A stretch of DNA of 10,310 bases from Gammaproteobacteria bacterium (lineage in GTDB: Bacteria > Pseudomonadota > Gammaproteobacteria > UBA9214), in the NCBI GenBank assembly GCA_029881775.1, contig JAOULY010000042.1:1-10310 (forward strand), read 5' to 3'. The position numbers and the translations under genes are program-made. The notes beneath the pieces are model-generated. The model worked only from the letters and a program-made list of their open reading frames with translations. It had not been told where the DNA came from and did not search any database. This document shows, piece by piece, positions 1 through 6,658 of the stretch. The stretch's first letter is position 1; each line of letters begins with the position of its first letter.

Positions 1-1
1 T

Positions 2-511
2 GCCGGGGTGGTGGAAGCCTGTCGCGCCGCCACCGGCAAGCCGTTGATCACCAAGCTGTCACCCAACCAGACCGATATCGCAGAAAATGCCCGCCGGTGT
101 ATTTCCGCCGGTACTGACGCGTTCGCCGTCATCAATACCCTGATGGGCATGGCTGTCGACATCGAAAGCCGCACACCGGTCATTGGCAACAACCAGGGCG
201 GACTGTCCGGCCCTGCCATCAAGCCGGTCGCCCTGCTGAAAGTACACCAGGTTCACCAGGTATGCCGGGCGCATGGCATCCCGATCATTGGCCAGGGCGG
301 CATCTGCAGTGCACAGGATGCACTGGAGTTCATTATTGCCGGCGCCAGCGCGGTCGGCATCGGTACCGCCCTGTTCTACGATCCGCTGGTATGCCGCACC
401 ATTAATACCGGCATCGCCGACTACCTCGATCGCCACGCAATGGCCTCGGTCAGTGAACTGACCGGCAGCCTCACCCTGAACTCCCCCGATTCCGCCTGCC
501 ACGGCGGCTGA
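2..511 (+). CDS. pyrD: Dihydroorotate dehydrogenase, class 1 (PyrD-B-like) catalytic subunit, 3' part
   Basis: The 5' end lies outside the window; the visible frame gives about 169 residues to a TGA at 509-511. Class 1 dihydroorotate dehydrogenases are FMN-dependent TIM-barrel enzymes that oxidise dihydroorotate to orotate in pyrimidine synthesis. Visible family hallmarks, in order, are TKLSPN (lysine strand), INTLMGMAVDIE, the glycine-rich GGLSGPAIKP, IIGQGGI, and GASAVGIGTALFYDP, the FMN-phosphate binding end of the barrel. This pattern fits the PyrDB/1B type better than the membrane-bound class 2 enzyme. The catalytic Cys/Ser region lies upstream of the window and cannot be checked, so a relative such as a dihydropyrimidine dehydrogenase PreA-like protein is less likely but not excluded. 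It is co-directional with the exported-protein cluster, but a 150-bp gap separates them, so a shared transcript is not implied. Confidence 0.88.
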   Translation, partial: AGVVEACRAATGKPLITKLSPNQTDIAENARRCISAGTDAFAVINTLMGMAVDIESRTPVIGNNQGGLSGPAIKPVALLKVHQVHQVCRAHGIPIIGQGGICSAQDALEFIIAGASAVGIGTALFYDPLVCRTINTGIADYLDRHAMASVSELTGSLTLNSPDSACHGG

Positions 512-650
512 TTCCTCTGCTGATCCCCGCTGCCAAGCACTGTGCAGCTGACCGTGACGCGTGTTTAAAGTTATCACTGCACCTGCCGATAGCACGGAGT
601 AACAAGGATGTTCTAACCACTCTATGGATGGTCCCGATGACTTTCACACA

Positions 651-655
651 GAGAG
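651..655 (+). promoter_or_regulatory. Ribosome binding site for the first exported protein
   Basis: A GAGAG purine run lies 6 nt before the ATG at 662 and supports that start. In the rest of the 150-bp gap (512-661) I see no convincing sigma-70 -35/-10 pair and no clear intrinsic terminator for the upstream gene. Confidence 0.55.
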
Positions 656-661
656 TGAACA

Positions 662-1252
662 ATGAAAAATCCTTGCAAACAGGCACTTATAGCAGCAGCC
701 GTGTCTTTATCCGTAGCCATACCCCAATTTGCCTTCGCTGAAGCCACCACGGTGACCGGTGCCGGTGCCCTGTCAGCCAACGCCCGCGTCGACTTCCAGA
801 TCACCATCCCGGGCGTACTGCGCTTCCGCGTGGGTAGTCCCGCGGCCGCAATTGACATGATCACCTTCGCACCAACATCTGCAAACATTGGTACCGGCCC
901 AATCAGCGGTACCGGCGGTGACCTGACCGGCGGCAAGGTAACCGTGGACGTACTGGCCAATGCCGGTGGCGATGTCACCATCAGCCAGGACTCAAATGGT
1001 CTGTCACTGGCGGATGGCGCAGGTAACACCATACCGTACACCACCATCGCTACCGCAAGCAGCCAGGCAACACTGGGTGCGCCGGCACTCGGTACGGCAG
1101 GTACCACAACGGTCTTTGCGACGGGTAATCTTGTCCAGGAAAGTGCCGAATGGACCTACACGTACGCCAACGGCGCGTCGTACCCCAGTGGTATCTACGG
1201 TGGTACCGTCGCCAACAATGGTCGCGTAACCTACACGGCCAGCTCACCGTAG
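662..1252 (+). CDS. Exported beta-rich, fimbrial-subunit-like protein (subunit 1)
   Basis: This 196-residue protein begins with a clear Sec signal peptide: basic start MKNPCK, a hydrophobic stretch, and likely cleavage after residue 26 (FAFA|EAT). The mature part of about 170 residues is rich in Gly, Ala, Thr and Val, has no cysteine, and shows alternating strand patterns such as ARVDFQITIPGVLRFRVGS near its start. Its end (SGIYGGTV, then GRVTYT) resembles the end of the next exported protein (AGAYTGTVTYT), which suggests one fold family. With a PapD-like chaperone gene three genes downstream, I infer a secreted structural subunit of a surface fibre or coat. I do not recognise a named family. 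Lack of cysteines separates it from type 1 and P pilins and recalls the cysteine-free alternative (CS1/class 5 type) pilins, but homology is not shown. A stem-loop follows the gene, so it may be expressed at a different level from the genes behind it. Confidence 0.8.
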   Translation: MKNPCKQALIAAAVSLSVAIPQFAFAEATTVTGAGALSANARVDFQITIPGVLRFRVGSPAAAIDMITFAPTSANIGTGPISGTGGDLTGGKVTVDVLANAGGDVTISQDSNGLSLADGAGNTIPYTTIATASSQATLGAPALGTAGTTTVFATGNLVQESAEWTYTYANGASYPSGIYGGTVANNGRVTYTASSP

Positions 1253-1291
1253 AAATCATTCGTCACGGGATATCCATTGATATGGATCGGC

Positions 1292-1317
1292 AGAGGACAG
1301 GTGTACGCCTGTCCTCT
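1292..1317 (+). other. Perfect 10-bp stem-loop after subunit 1 (attenuator or mRNA-end candidate)
   Basis: AGAGGACAGG at 1292-1301 and CCTGTCCTCT at 1308-1317 are exact inverted repeats with a 6-nt loop. The structure lies 40 bp after the subunit 1 stop. No T-run follows (CGCCCTTGCC), so it is not a textbook intrinsic terminator. It could partly terminate transcription or protect the 3' end of a subunit 1 mRNA. A smaller 6-bp inverted repeat (ATCCAT/ATGGAT) lies just upstream at 1272-1287. Confidence 0.55.
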
Positions 1318-1322
1318 CGCCC

Positions 1323-1352
1323 TTGCCCCATCATTCTGGTGGCCAATAAAAT
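1323..1352 (+). promoter_or_regulatory. Weak sigma-70-like promoter candidate before subunit 2
   Basis: TTGCCC (1323-1328) and TAAAAT (1347-1352) are separated by 18 bp. The -10 matches 5 of 6 consensus bases and the -35 matches 4 of 6. It lies after the stem-loop and could start a separate transcript for the three downstream genes. Such matches occur often by chance. Confidence 0.25.
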
Positions 1353-1398
1353 CGACGCTAGTATGCAATGGAACAAAAACAATGCGGTGTAATTTCTG

Positions 1399-1914
1399 TT
1401 GAATACCTTGTCCCACACCCGTTTGCTCTTGCTGCTGGCAGTCGCAGGCAGCAGCCTGGCACCGGCGCAGGCTGCGAAGTTCAAGATAACCAATGCGCCT
1501 GCTCCCGCGGTGATGCTGTCGATCGGGAACGGCCCGCAGGTTACCGAGGTCACTTTCAAAATAAAACCCGCCGAACTTGGCAACGGGGTCCCGATCAGGG
1601 CCAGGCCGGACGTCAGGATCGCGGTGGCAAACCGCGCCACGCCAAACAACTCGCGTGTGGCGGTGCTGACGGTCGACTCCTCGATACCCTTGCGCAATGG
1701 TGCACACACCACGCCGTTCACAACTATCAGCTGGATATCCAGAAATGGCATCATCCCGTCCGGTCGCTATGACGGCAGTACCAGCCAGTTCCAGTTTTCC
1801 TTCGGCAACTCGCAGGAGATCAGTGACCGGCACAGCTTTTACTATGACAATGCCAATGTGCTTGAAGCCGGTGCCTATACCGGCACAGTCACCTATACCC
1901 TGACCATGCCATGA
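1399..1914 (+). CDS. Exported beta-rich, fimbrial-subunit-like protein (subunit 2), TTG start
   Basis: This 171-residue product has a good signal peptide: n-region MNTLSHTR, a Leu-rich core and likely cleavage after residue 25 (AQA|AKF). No in-frame ATG precedes it, because a TAA sits at 1390-1392, so the start is TTG at 1399 (TTG at 1408 or CTG at 1396 are alternatives). Only a weak GGTG (1385-1388) serves as ribosome site. The mature part of about 146 residues has no cysteine and ends in AGAYTGTVTYTLTMP, a terminal strand similar to that of subunit 1. The fold looks like a secreted beta-sandwich; I infer a structural subunit handled by the chaperone encoded two genes downstream. The TGA stop overlaps the next ATG as ATGA (1911-1914), which indicates translational coupling. 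No named family is recognised. Confidence 0.75.
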   Translation: MNTLSHTRLLLLLAVAGSSLAPAQAAKFKITNAPAPAVMLSIGNGPQVTEVTFKIKPAELGNGVPIRARPDVRIAVANRATPNNSRVAVLTVDSSIPLRNGAHTTPFTTISWISRNGIIPSGRYDGSTSQFQFSFGNSQEISDRHSFYYDNANVLEAGAYTGTVTYTLTMP

Positions 1915-2393
1915 AAACATTTTCACTAGCATGCATGGCACTTGCCGCAGCCATGCCCGCGGGCGCCGCCAGACTCGATGACAGCCTGTCACCAAGACAA
2001 AACGTTGATGTCAATATCGACTGGCGCTACAACACCAACCTCGACAGGCTGGACGCGGATCAGCTAAATGCACTGTATGCAAACGTACGTAATTTCGAGG
2101 TGCGCTTGAATACCGCGCAATACAACGGCAAGCAGGCACGTATTTACCTGGGCCTGCCCGTGGTGATACCCGGACTGGATGACCCTGCCGGGATGCGCCT
2201 GAGCTGGACGACACGCGGTGTATTCGCGGACGGCACCGTCACGCCGGGAACCCGCACACTGCTGTTTGAGGGGTTAATCAGCAGCGCCGTCCTGATAGAT
2301 ATTCTTGATTTTACAATCGAGATCGATGGCCGTTCTTTCAATTATCCGATAAATTTCGAGCCCGAATATGAAATCGAAACAATCATTCCTTGA
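1911..2393 (+). CDS. Small exported protein of the chaperone cluster (possible adaptor, tip or base subunit)
   Basis: The product is 160 residues with a short signal peptide cleaved about after residue 19 (AGA|ARL), leaving about 141 mature residues without cysteine. It starts inside the stop of the preceding gene (ATGA) and its last 26 bp overlap the chaperone start, so translation of all three is probably linked. It lacks the YxGTVxYT ending of the two subunit-like proteins and instead ends in an acidic stretch (FEPEYEIETIIP). The N-terminal mature half contains VDVNIDWRYNTNLDRLDADQ, and strand-like segments follow (ARIYLGLPVVIPG, MRLSWTTRGVF). I do not recognise the family. Position and export signal suggest an accessory component of the same surface structure, but no function is demonstrated by the sequence. 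Confidence 0.72.
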   Translation: MKTFSLACMALAAAMPAGAARLDDSLSPRQNVDVNIDWRYNTNLDRLDADQLNALYANVRNFEVRLNTAQYNGKQARIYLGLPVVIPGLDDPAGMRLSWTTRGVFADGTVTPGTRTLLFEGLISSAVLIDILDFTIEIDGRSFNYPINFEPEYEIETIIP

Positions 2394-3213
2394 GAAACTA
2401 TTGCTTGCTTCGTGCATGTTGATACCTGCCTTACCCGCGGCAAATGCCGGCGGCTTTGCCGCAACGGTTTCACCACCGCGCTTCGAGTTGTTTGCGAAAC
2501 CCGGCGATACCGTCCGCGAGACCGTGGAAATCAGCAACTCCGATGCAACCACGGCAAACTTCAAGATGCGCACTGCCGACTGGGACCTGACCGAAGACGG
2601 CAAGGTGATCATTCACCCGCCGGAACTGCAACCGGGCAGTTGCCGCGGCTGGACCCGCCTCGAACGACGCAGCATCAAGATGGCCGGAAACACCTCGCGC
2701 AGATTCCGCTACGAAGTTCACGTTCCAGCGGATACACCGCCCGGCGAGTGCCGTGTTGCGCTGTTGCTCGAGGGCCTGGATGAAGAGTCGGTGATGGCCG
2801 GCCCCGATGAAATCCGTTTCCCGGTACAGGGCCGTATTGCGATTATCGTCTATGTCGTAATCGGTGACGCATTACCCGATATGGAACTGCACAAAATCAG
2901 CATAAGTACCGTAAACAACCAGCAAACGCCTGTTGCCGTACTGGAAAACAAGGGCATGGCACACGGGCGCCCGTCCGGGATACTGGTCGGCACGGATGCA
3001 GTCGGTAACAAGCTGGAATTTTCCGTTTCCCCCAGCCCGGTCATGCCGGGCCAGACCCGTAACATACCGATATGGCCCGCCAAGACGAATAAGGTAAGCA
3101 TGCAGGATGTCGTCATGCCACTGCAACTGTCCGGCACCATCGAGTGGGAGGGCGGCAACAAGAAAATCAGCGAGACCCTGTCACCTACTCATCAAATCGG
3201 ACTAAAGGAATAG
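2368..3213 (+). CDS. PapD-like periplasmic pilus-assembly chaperone
   Basis: The product is 281 residues with a signal peptide likely cleaved after residue 27 (ANA|GGF). Chaperones of this type are periplasmic two-Ig-domain proteins that complete the fold of pilus subunits by donor-strand complementation and deliver them to the outer membrane. The first mature strand reads FAATVSPPRFELFAKPGDTV; Arg38 sits where PapD-type chaperones carry the subunit-anchoring arginine. ETVEISNSDATTANFKM is the expected next strand pair, and VPADTPPGECRVALLLE closes the first domain. A second beta domain follows from about residue 150. Two cysteines (92 and 128) in domain 1 could form a disulfide. The family call rests on this pattern only, and the protein is diverged from FimC/PapD. 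It is the last gene of the cluster, overlaps the preceding gene by 26 bp, and its final 29 bp overlap the convergent outer-membrane gene. Confidence 0.72.
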   Translation: MKSKQSFLEKLLLASCMLIPALPAANAGGFAATVSPPRFELFAKPGDTVRETVEISNSDATTANFKMRTADWDLTEDGKVIIHPPELQPGSCRGWTRLERRSIKMAGNTSRRFRYEVHVPADTPPGECRVALLLEGLDEESVMAGPDEIRFPVQGRIAIIVYVVIGDALPDMELHKISISTVNNQQTPVAVLENKGMAHGRPSGILVGTDAVGNKLEFSVSPSPVMPGQTRNIPIWPAKTNKVSMQDVVMPLQLSGTIEWEGGNKKISETLSPTHQIGLKE

Positions 3214-5209
3214 CCAGGCTGGTACGCTCGCGAACATTCACCGTGAGTGTTCGCGGGCTTTCGTCATCCAGGCCCCAGGGCAGCGGCAAATCTTCCACGG
3301 CAATTGAAACCTGGTGTTCACCGGCCGTCACCGGCGCGAACACAAAGCGGCCGTCCCGGTCGGTGACTTTCTGGTAGTTCCGGTCGAGATAAACATAAAC
3401 ACCGGCCGCCGCCTTCTCGCCCGCCTGGCGCACGCCGTCACGATTTTCATCAAAGAAGACCACACCCTCCACGTTGCCATAGCCGGCCTTGCCGGTATTG
3501 CTGCCAAGACGCTCGAACGGGCGACCCGAAGCGATTTCACGACGCACACTCAGGAACACGATGCGTTCAGTGCCCGCGAAATCCGTGCCGGCAAGCGCGC
3601 CCGATGAATCATCGCGTGCATCGTTGAAACCGGCGCGTAGCGAGGCCTCCCAGCCCGGCAGAAACCGCCACAGCACGGCTGCATTTGCATTGACTGCATT
3701 CGTGTTAATGCCGCTACTGTCGTTATTCGTACGTATCCAGTTGACATTAACGTCCCAGCGCAGGCGCGATGAGTACTCGTAGTGCGCCAGCAACCCAGTT
3801 GTGAATCTTGACTCGTCGTTACCTGCACCGTTCTCCACTTCGTATCCCACCGTACTGGAAACGAGCAGGTCACGTTTAAGCTCCCAGGACTGGTCCCACG
3901 TAATACCGCTGCCGCTGCCATGGTTCGAACCGTTTTCGATATCCGCCAGCTGCAACTGCAGTCGCGTTGTACCTGCTTTGAAACGATGCGAGGCGTGACC
4001 GGTCAGCCGGATAATCCGCGAGCCGCCCCCCGCCGTGCTGTTGGTGGAATGACTGTCACGCAAATTGAGTGTGCCGCCTATGCCGGTCAGCCGGTTTAAT
4101 TGCCGGTTGCCGGTAACAAACGCGGTGATATTACGGGTGCCGTTTTGCAGCGGATCGTCGTCAAGATTACTGCTGTTGTAATCGAGACCACCGGACAACT
4201 GGTAACGCAGGGTTTGCAGGTCCGCACGGGCATAGAATCCCTGCAGGTCATTGGCCATGACTGTATCGGCCCACAGCAATCCCGGCCCCAGTCGAAACGC
4301 ACCGAAACGATGGCGCCAGTGGCCGTTCAGTATGTCGCCATCCAGCCAGAAACCGGCAGCACCGCCGGTATCGGCAAGCGCATGCAGCTGGTAGCGGCGT
4401 GCATGGGAACTGTCCCGGTACTCCAGGACACCGGCGACACTGCTGTGGTCCGCCACATTACTTGCGCCATCGACATGAACCAGCTGAATGCCGGTGTGCA
4501 GGTTCTCCGTCGGCGCCTTGCTGAAGCCGGCGCTTAACAGACGACCACTGGTGGTTTCAAAGGTATGCACCTGGCCGGAGTCAAGCCGGCCGAGATGACC
4601 GGCCGTGAAACGGAAATCACCGGCGCTGGATGACAGCTGCGAGTTGGCACCGACCAGCAGTGTTGATGGCAGCTTGAAGCGGTAACTGCTGGCAAGCACT
4701 GGATCGAACCACGTACGATCGATGCCGATACTGTTTTGCATCAGCCAGTTGTTGTTGATGGCAAAGTCGTGCTGCCGCAGGGTCAGCAGCGTACCGGTCG
4801 ATGCCTGCTCGTTGCGACCAGGGTCGGCGCTGACTCCCAGCAAGGCACCCTCTGCTTCAAATTCACCATAGTTGCGTGTTTCACGCCGCCAGTTCACGAG
4901 CAAGCCGTTTTCATAGCTGGCGCCCTGGCCAGAACGATCTTCGCTGAAGTGGTGTAAACGGACGTCCAGGTAACGGCGCCCCTGTGGCTGTTCTATGTGT
5001 TCACGGTAGACCGGGTCGATGTCTTCCTGACCAATCGTCGGATCGATCAGTTGATCTACATAGGCTGTTGCGCCGGCTGCTTCGTCAGGCGTTTGCAGCG
5101 CGGCATGCGCACACTGCCAGAACGGCAGTAACAGGCAGGCAATGTGCCCGAAGATGCATTTTGAATAAGCTGTACTCCTCCCTGAGCCCGCTTGGCGTGG
5201 CGCTGACAT
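3185..5209 (-). CDS. Putative outer-membrane beta-barrel (usher-like) with C-terminal SdrD/Cna-B-like domain
   Basis: The product is 674 residues with a signal sequence likely cleaved after residue 36 (CAHA|ALQ). From about residue 75 to 570 it shows repeated amphipathic strands and polar turns with frequent aromatic residues, as in outer-membrane barrels. A segment at about 175-232 (FKLPSTLLVGANSQL, FTAGHLGRLDSG) recalls usher or porin-like barrels, but no plug domain is recognised. Residues 577-674 form a beta-sandwich of SdrD/Cna-B type: VEGVVFFDENRDGVRQAGE holds a calcium-loop-like DENRDG at 587-592, followed by AAAGVYVYLD and DRDGRFVFAPVTAGEH. Beside a PapD-like chaperone and subunit genes, I infer a secretion or anchoring pore for the fibre; a plain surface protein is the alternative. 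ATG 5209 has no good ribosome site. A strong GGGAGGAG lies inside the reading frame but faces only an out-of-frame ATG. The gene follows ntrC by 30 bp on the same strand with no terminator seen. Confidence 0.72.
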   Translation of the reverse strand: MSAPRQAGSGRSTAYSKCIFGHIACLLLPFWQCAHAALQTPDEAAGATAYVDQLIDPTIGQEDIDPVYREHIEQPQGRRYLDVRLHHFSEDRSGQGASYENGLLVNWRRETRNYGEFEAEGALLGVSADPGRNEQASTGTLLTLRQHDFAINNNWLMQNSIGIDRTWFDPVLASSYRFKLPSTLLVGANSQLSSSAGDFRFTAGHLGRLDSGQVHTFETTSGRLLSAGFSKAPTENLHTGIQLVHVDGASNVADHSSVAGVLEYRDSSHARRYQLHALADTGGAAGFWLDGDILNGHWRHRFGAFRLGPGLLWADTVMANDLQGFYARADLQTLRYQLSGGLDYNSSNLDDDPLQNGTRNITAFVTGNRQLNRLTGIGGTLNLRDSHSTNSTAGGGSRIIRLTGHASHRFKAGTTRLQLQLADIENGSNHGSGSGITWDQSWELKRDLLVSSTVGYEVENGAGNDESRFTTGLLAHYEYSSRLRWDVNVNWIRTNNDSSGINTNAVNANAAVLWRFLPGWEASLRAGFNDARDDSSGALAGTDFAGTERIVFLSVRREIASGRPFERLGSNTGKAGYGNVEGVVFFDENRDGVRQAGEKAAAGVYVYLDRNYQKVTDRDGRFVFAPVTAGEHQVSIAVEDLPLPWGLDDESPRTLTVNVRERTSLAIPLVRFDE
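3229..3255 (+). terminator. Long stem-loop after the chaperone gene, inside the 3' end of the convergent gene
   Basis: CGCGAACA (3229-3236) and TGTTCGCG (3248-3255) are perfect 8-bp arms. Pairing continues inward with one T-G wobble, then T-A and C-G, giving about 11 bp with a 5-nt loop. It begins 15 bp after the chaperone TAG. On the + strand it is followed by GGCTTTCG, a poor U-tract, so termination may be weak or factor-assisted. It also codes for the C-terminal domain of the opposite-strand protein (TVNVRER). Confidence 0.45.
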
Positions 5210-5239
5210 TCGTGGCGATATGAATCATACTCATGGCTT

Positions 5240-6658
5240 CTAACTTAATGATTTATCGGCACTCTCATCCAGTTCCTTTATCTTTCGTGTCAGCGTGTTA
5301 CGGCCCCATCCCAGCAGGCGCGCGGCGTCCTGGCGGCGCCCGCTGGTCTGCGCAAGCGCCACGTCAATCAGGGTACGCTCGAATACCGGCAGCGCCTCGT
5401 CCAGCAAACGTTCGGCGCCACCGGCCAGCTGCTGTTGTGCCCAGCTACGTAACATTGCCTGCCAGTTATTCGCCTGTCCCTGTCCGTGTTCACTGCTCTC
5501 TCCCAGTTCCGGCGGCAGGTCCTCGAGATGAATTTCCTTGCCCGGCGCCATGACAGTCAACCACCGGCACAGGTTCTCCAGTTGCCGGACATTGCCCGGC
5601 CAGTCCAGCTGCTCCAGGTAGGCAGCAACGTCGGCGTTCAGCGTCTTGGATTCAACCTCAAGTTCGCTTGCCGCGCTGTCCAGAAAATGCGCCATCAACA
5701 GGGGAACATCCTCGCGACGCTCGCGTAACGGCGGGATCTGGATACGAATGACATTCAGGCGGTGAAACAGGTCTTCCCGGAAATCGCCTGACCTGACCAG
5801 GCCTTCCAGGTCCTGGTGTGTTGCCGCAATGATGCGCACATTGACGGTTTTCGGTGTATGCGCACCGACCGGGTAAAACTCGCCCTGCGCAAGCACGCGC
5901 AGCAGGCGTGTCTGCAGTTCGGCCGGCATATCGCCGATCTCATCCAGCATCAGTGTGCCGCCATTGGCCTGCTCGAAACGCCCGATGCGACGGCTCTGCG
6001 CGCCGGTAAAGGCGCCCCGCTCATGTCCGAACAATTCGGACTCGAGCAGGTCTCGTGGTATTGCCGCCATATTGAGTGCAACGAACGGCTTGTGCGCACG
6101 CGCGCTGTGTCGATGCAGCGCCATGGCAACAAGTTCCTTGCCGGTTCCTGACTCGCCGTTTATCAGTACCGTCGCGTTGGAACTGGATAAACGCCCGATC
6201 GCACGGAACACCTCCTGCATTGCCGGGGCCTTGCCGATTATTTCAGTTGCTGCCGTTGACTCCGGTTTTTGCTGGGCAGTTGTCTGCTGCTTGCGCAGTT
6301 CAATGGCGCGGCTGACCAGCGCAACCGCATCGTCAATATCGAACGGCTTGGGCAGGTACTCAAAGGCGCCACCCTTGAATGCCGCCACAGCACTGTCCAG
6401 GTCGGAATGTGCCGTCATGATAATAACCGGCACGTCCGTGTAGCGCTTGCCAATACGATCCAGCAGCGCCAGTCCATCCATGCCAGGCATACGTATATCC
6501 GTTACGATAACGGACGGCTCTTCTGCCTCGATTGCCTGTAGCGCGTCTTCGGCTGACTCAAAGCTGACTACCTCCATCCCGGCTGCGCTCAACGCCTTCT
6601 CCATCACCCAGCGTATGGAACTGTCGTCATCAATCACAAAAATCCTGTTGCTATGCAT
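5240..6658 (-). CDS. ntrC: Nitrogen regulation protein NtrC, sigma-54-dependent response regulator
   Basis: With the ATG at 6658 the product is 472 residues and its numbering matches the E. coli protein. The receiver domain has acidic residues 10-12 (IDDDSSIRW), phospho-acceptor Asp54 in TDIRMPGMDG, Thr82 and Lys104 (LPKPFD). The AAA+ domain has Walker A GESGTGKE (168-175), the sigma-54 contact loop GAFTGA (215-220) and Walker B MLDEIGD (Asp239-Glu240). The C-terminal Fis-type helix-turn-helix contains RRQDAARLLGWGRNTLTRKIKELD. Phosphorylated NtrC forms oligomers that use ATP to open sigma-54 promoters such as that of glnA under nitrogen limitation. The start codon lies inside the end of ntrB (8-bp overlap), showing coupling. 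An ATG directly before it at 6661 is equally possible and adds one residue; the extension up to 6712 is unlikely. No key residue is missing. Confidence 0.97.
   Translation of the reverse strand: MHSNRIFVIDDDSSIRWVMEKALSAAGMEVVSFESAEDALQAIEAEEPSVIVTDIRMPGMDGLALLDRIGKRYTDVPVIIMTAHSDLDSAVAAFKGGAFEYLPKPFDIDDAVALVSRAIELRKQQTTAQQKPESTAATEIIGKAPAMQEVFRAIGRLSSSNATVLINGESGTGKELVAMALHRHSARAHKPFVALNMAAIPRDLLESELFGHERGAFTGAQSRRIGRFEQANGGTLMLDEIGDMPAELQTRLLRVLAQGEFYPVGAHTPKTVNVRIIAATHQDLEGLVRSGDFREDLFHRLNVIRIQIPPLRERREDVPLLMAHFLDSAASELEVESKTLNADVAAYLEQLDWPGNVRQLENLCRWLTVMAPGKEIHLEDLPPELGESSEHGQGQANNWQAMLRSWAQQQLAGGAERLLDEALPVFERTLIDVALAQTSGRRQDAARLLGWGRNTLTRKIKELDESADKSLS

Noticed and set aside
59..595. 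178-residue open frame on the - strand opposite the dihydroorotate dehydrogenase gene
   Set aside because: It is antisense to a clear conserved enzyme, has no recognisable domain, and is of the Ala/Gly-rich type that GC-rich coding sequence produces by chance.
1368..1772. ATG-started + frame overlapping the start of subunit 2
   Set aside because: It has no ribosome site and its product has no coherent pattern, while the TTG-started frame gives a signal peptide and a conserved-looking C-terminus.
1231..1995. 254-residue open frame on the - strand across subunits 1 and 2
   Set aside because: The + strand has genes with signal peptides and coupled starts here. The antisense product has no motif, signal peptide or ribosome site that I can support.
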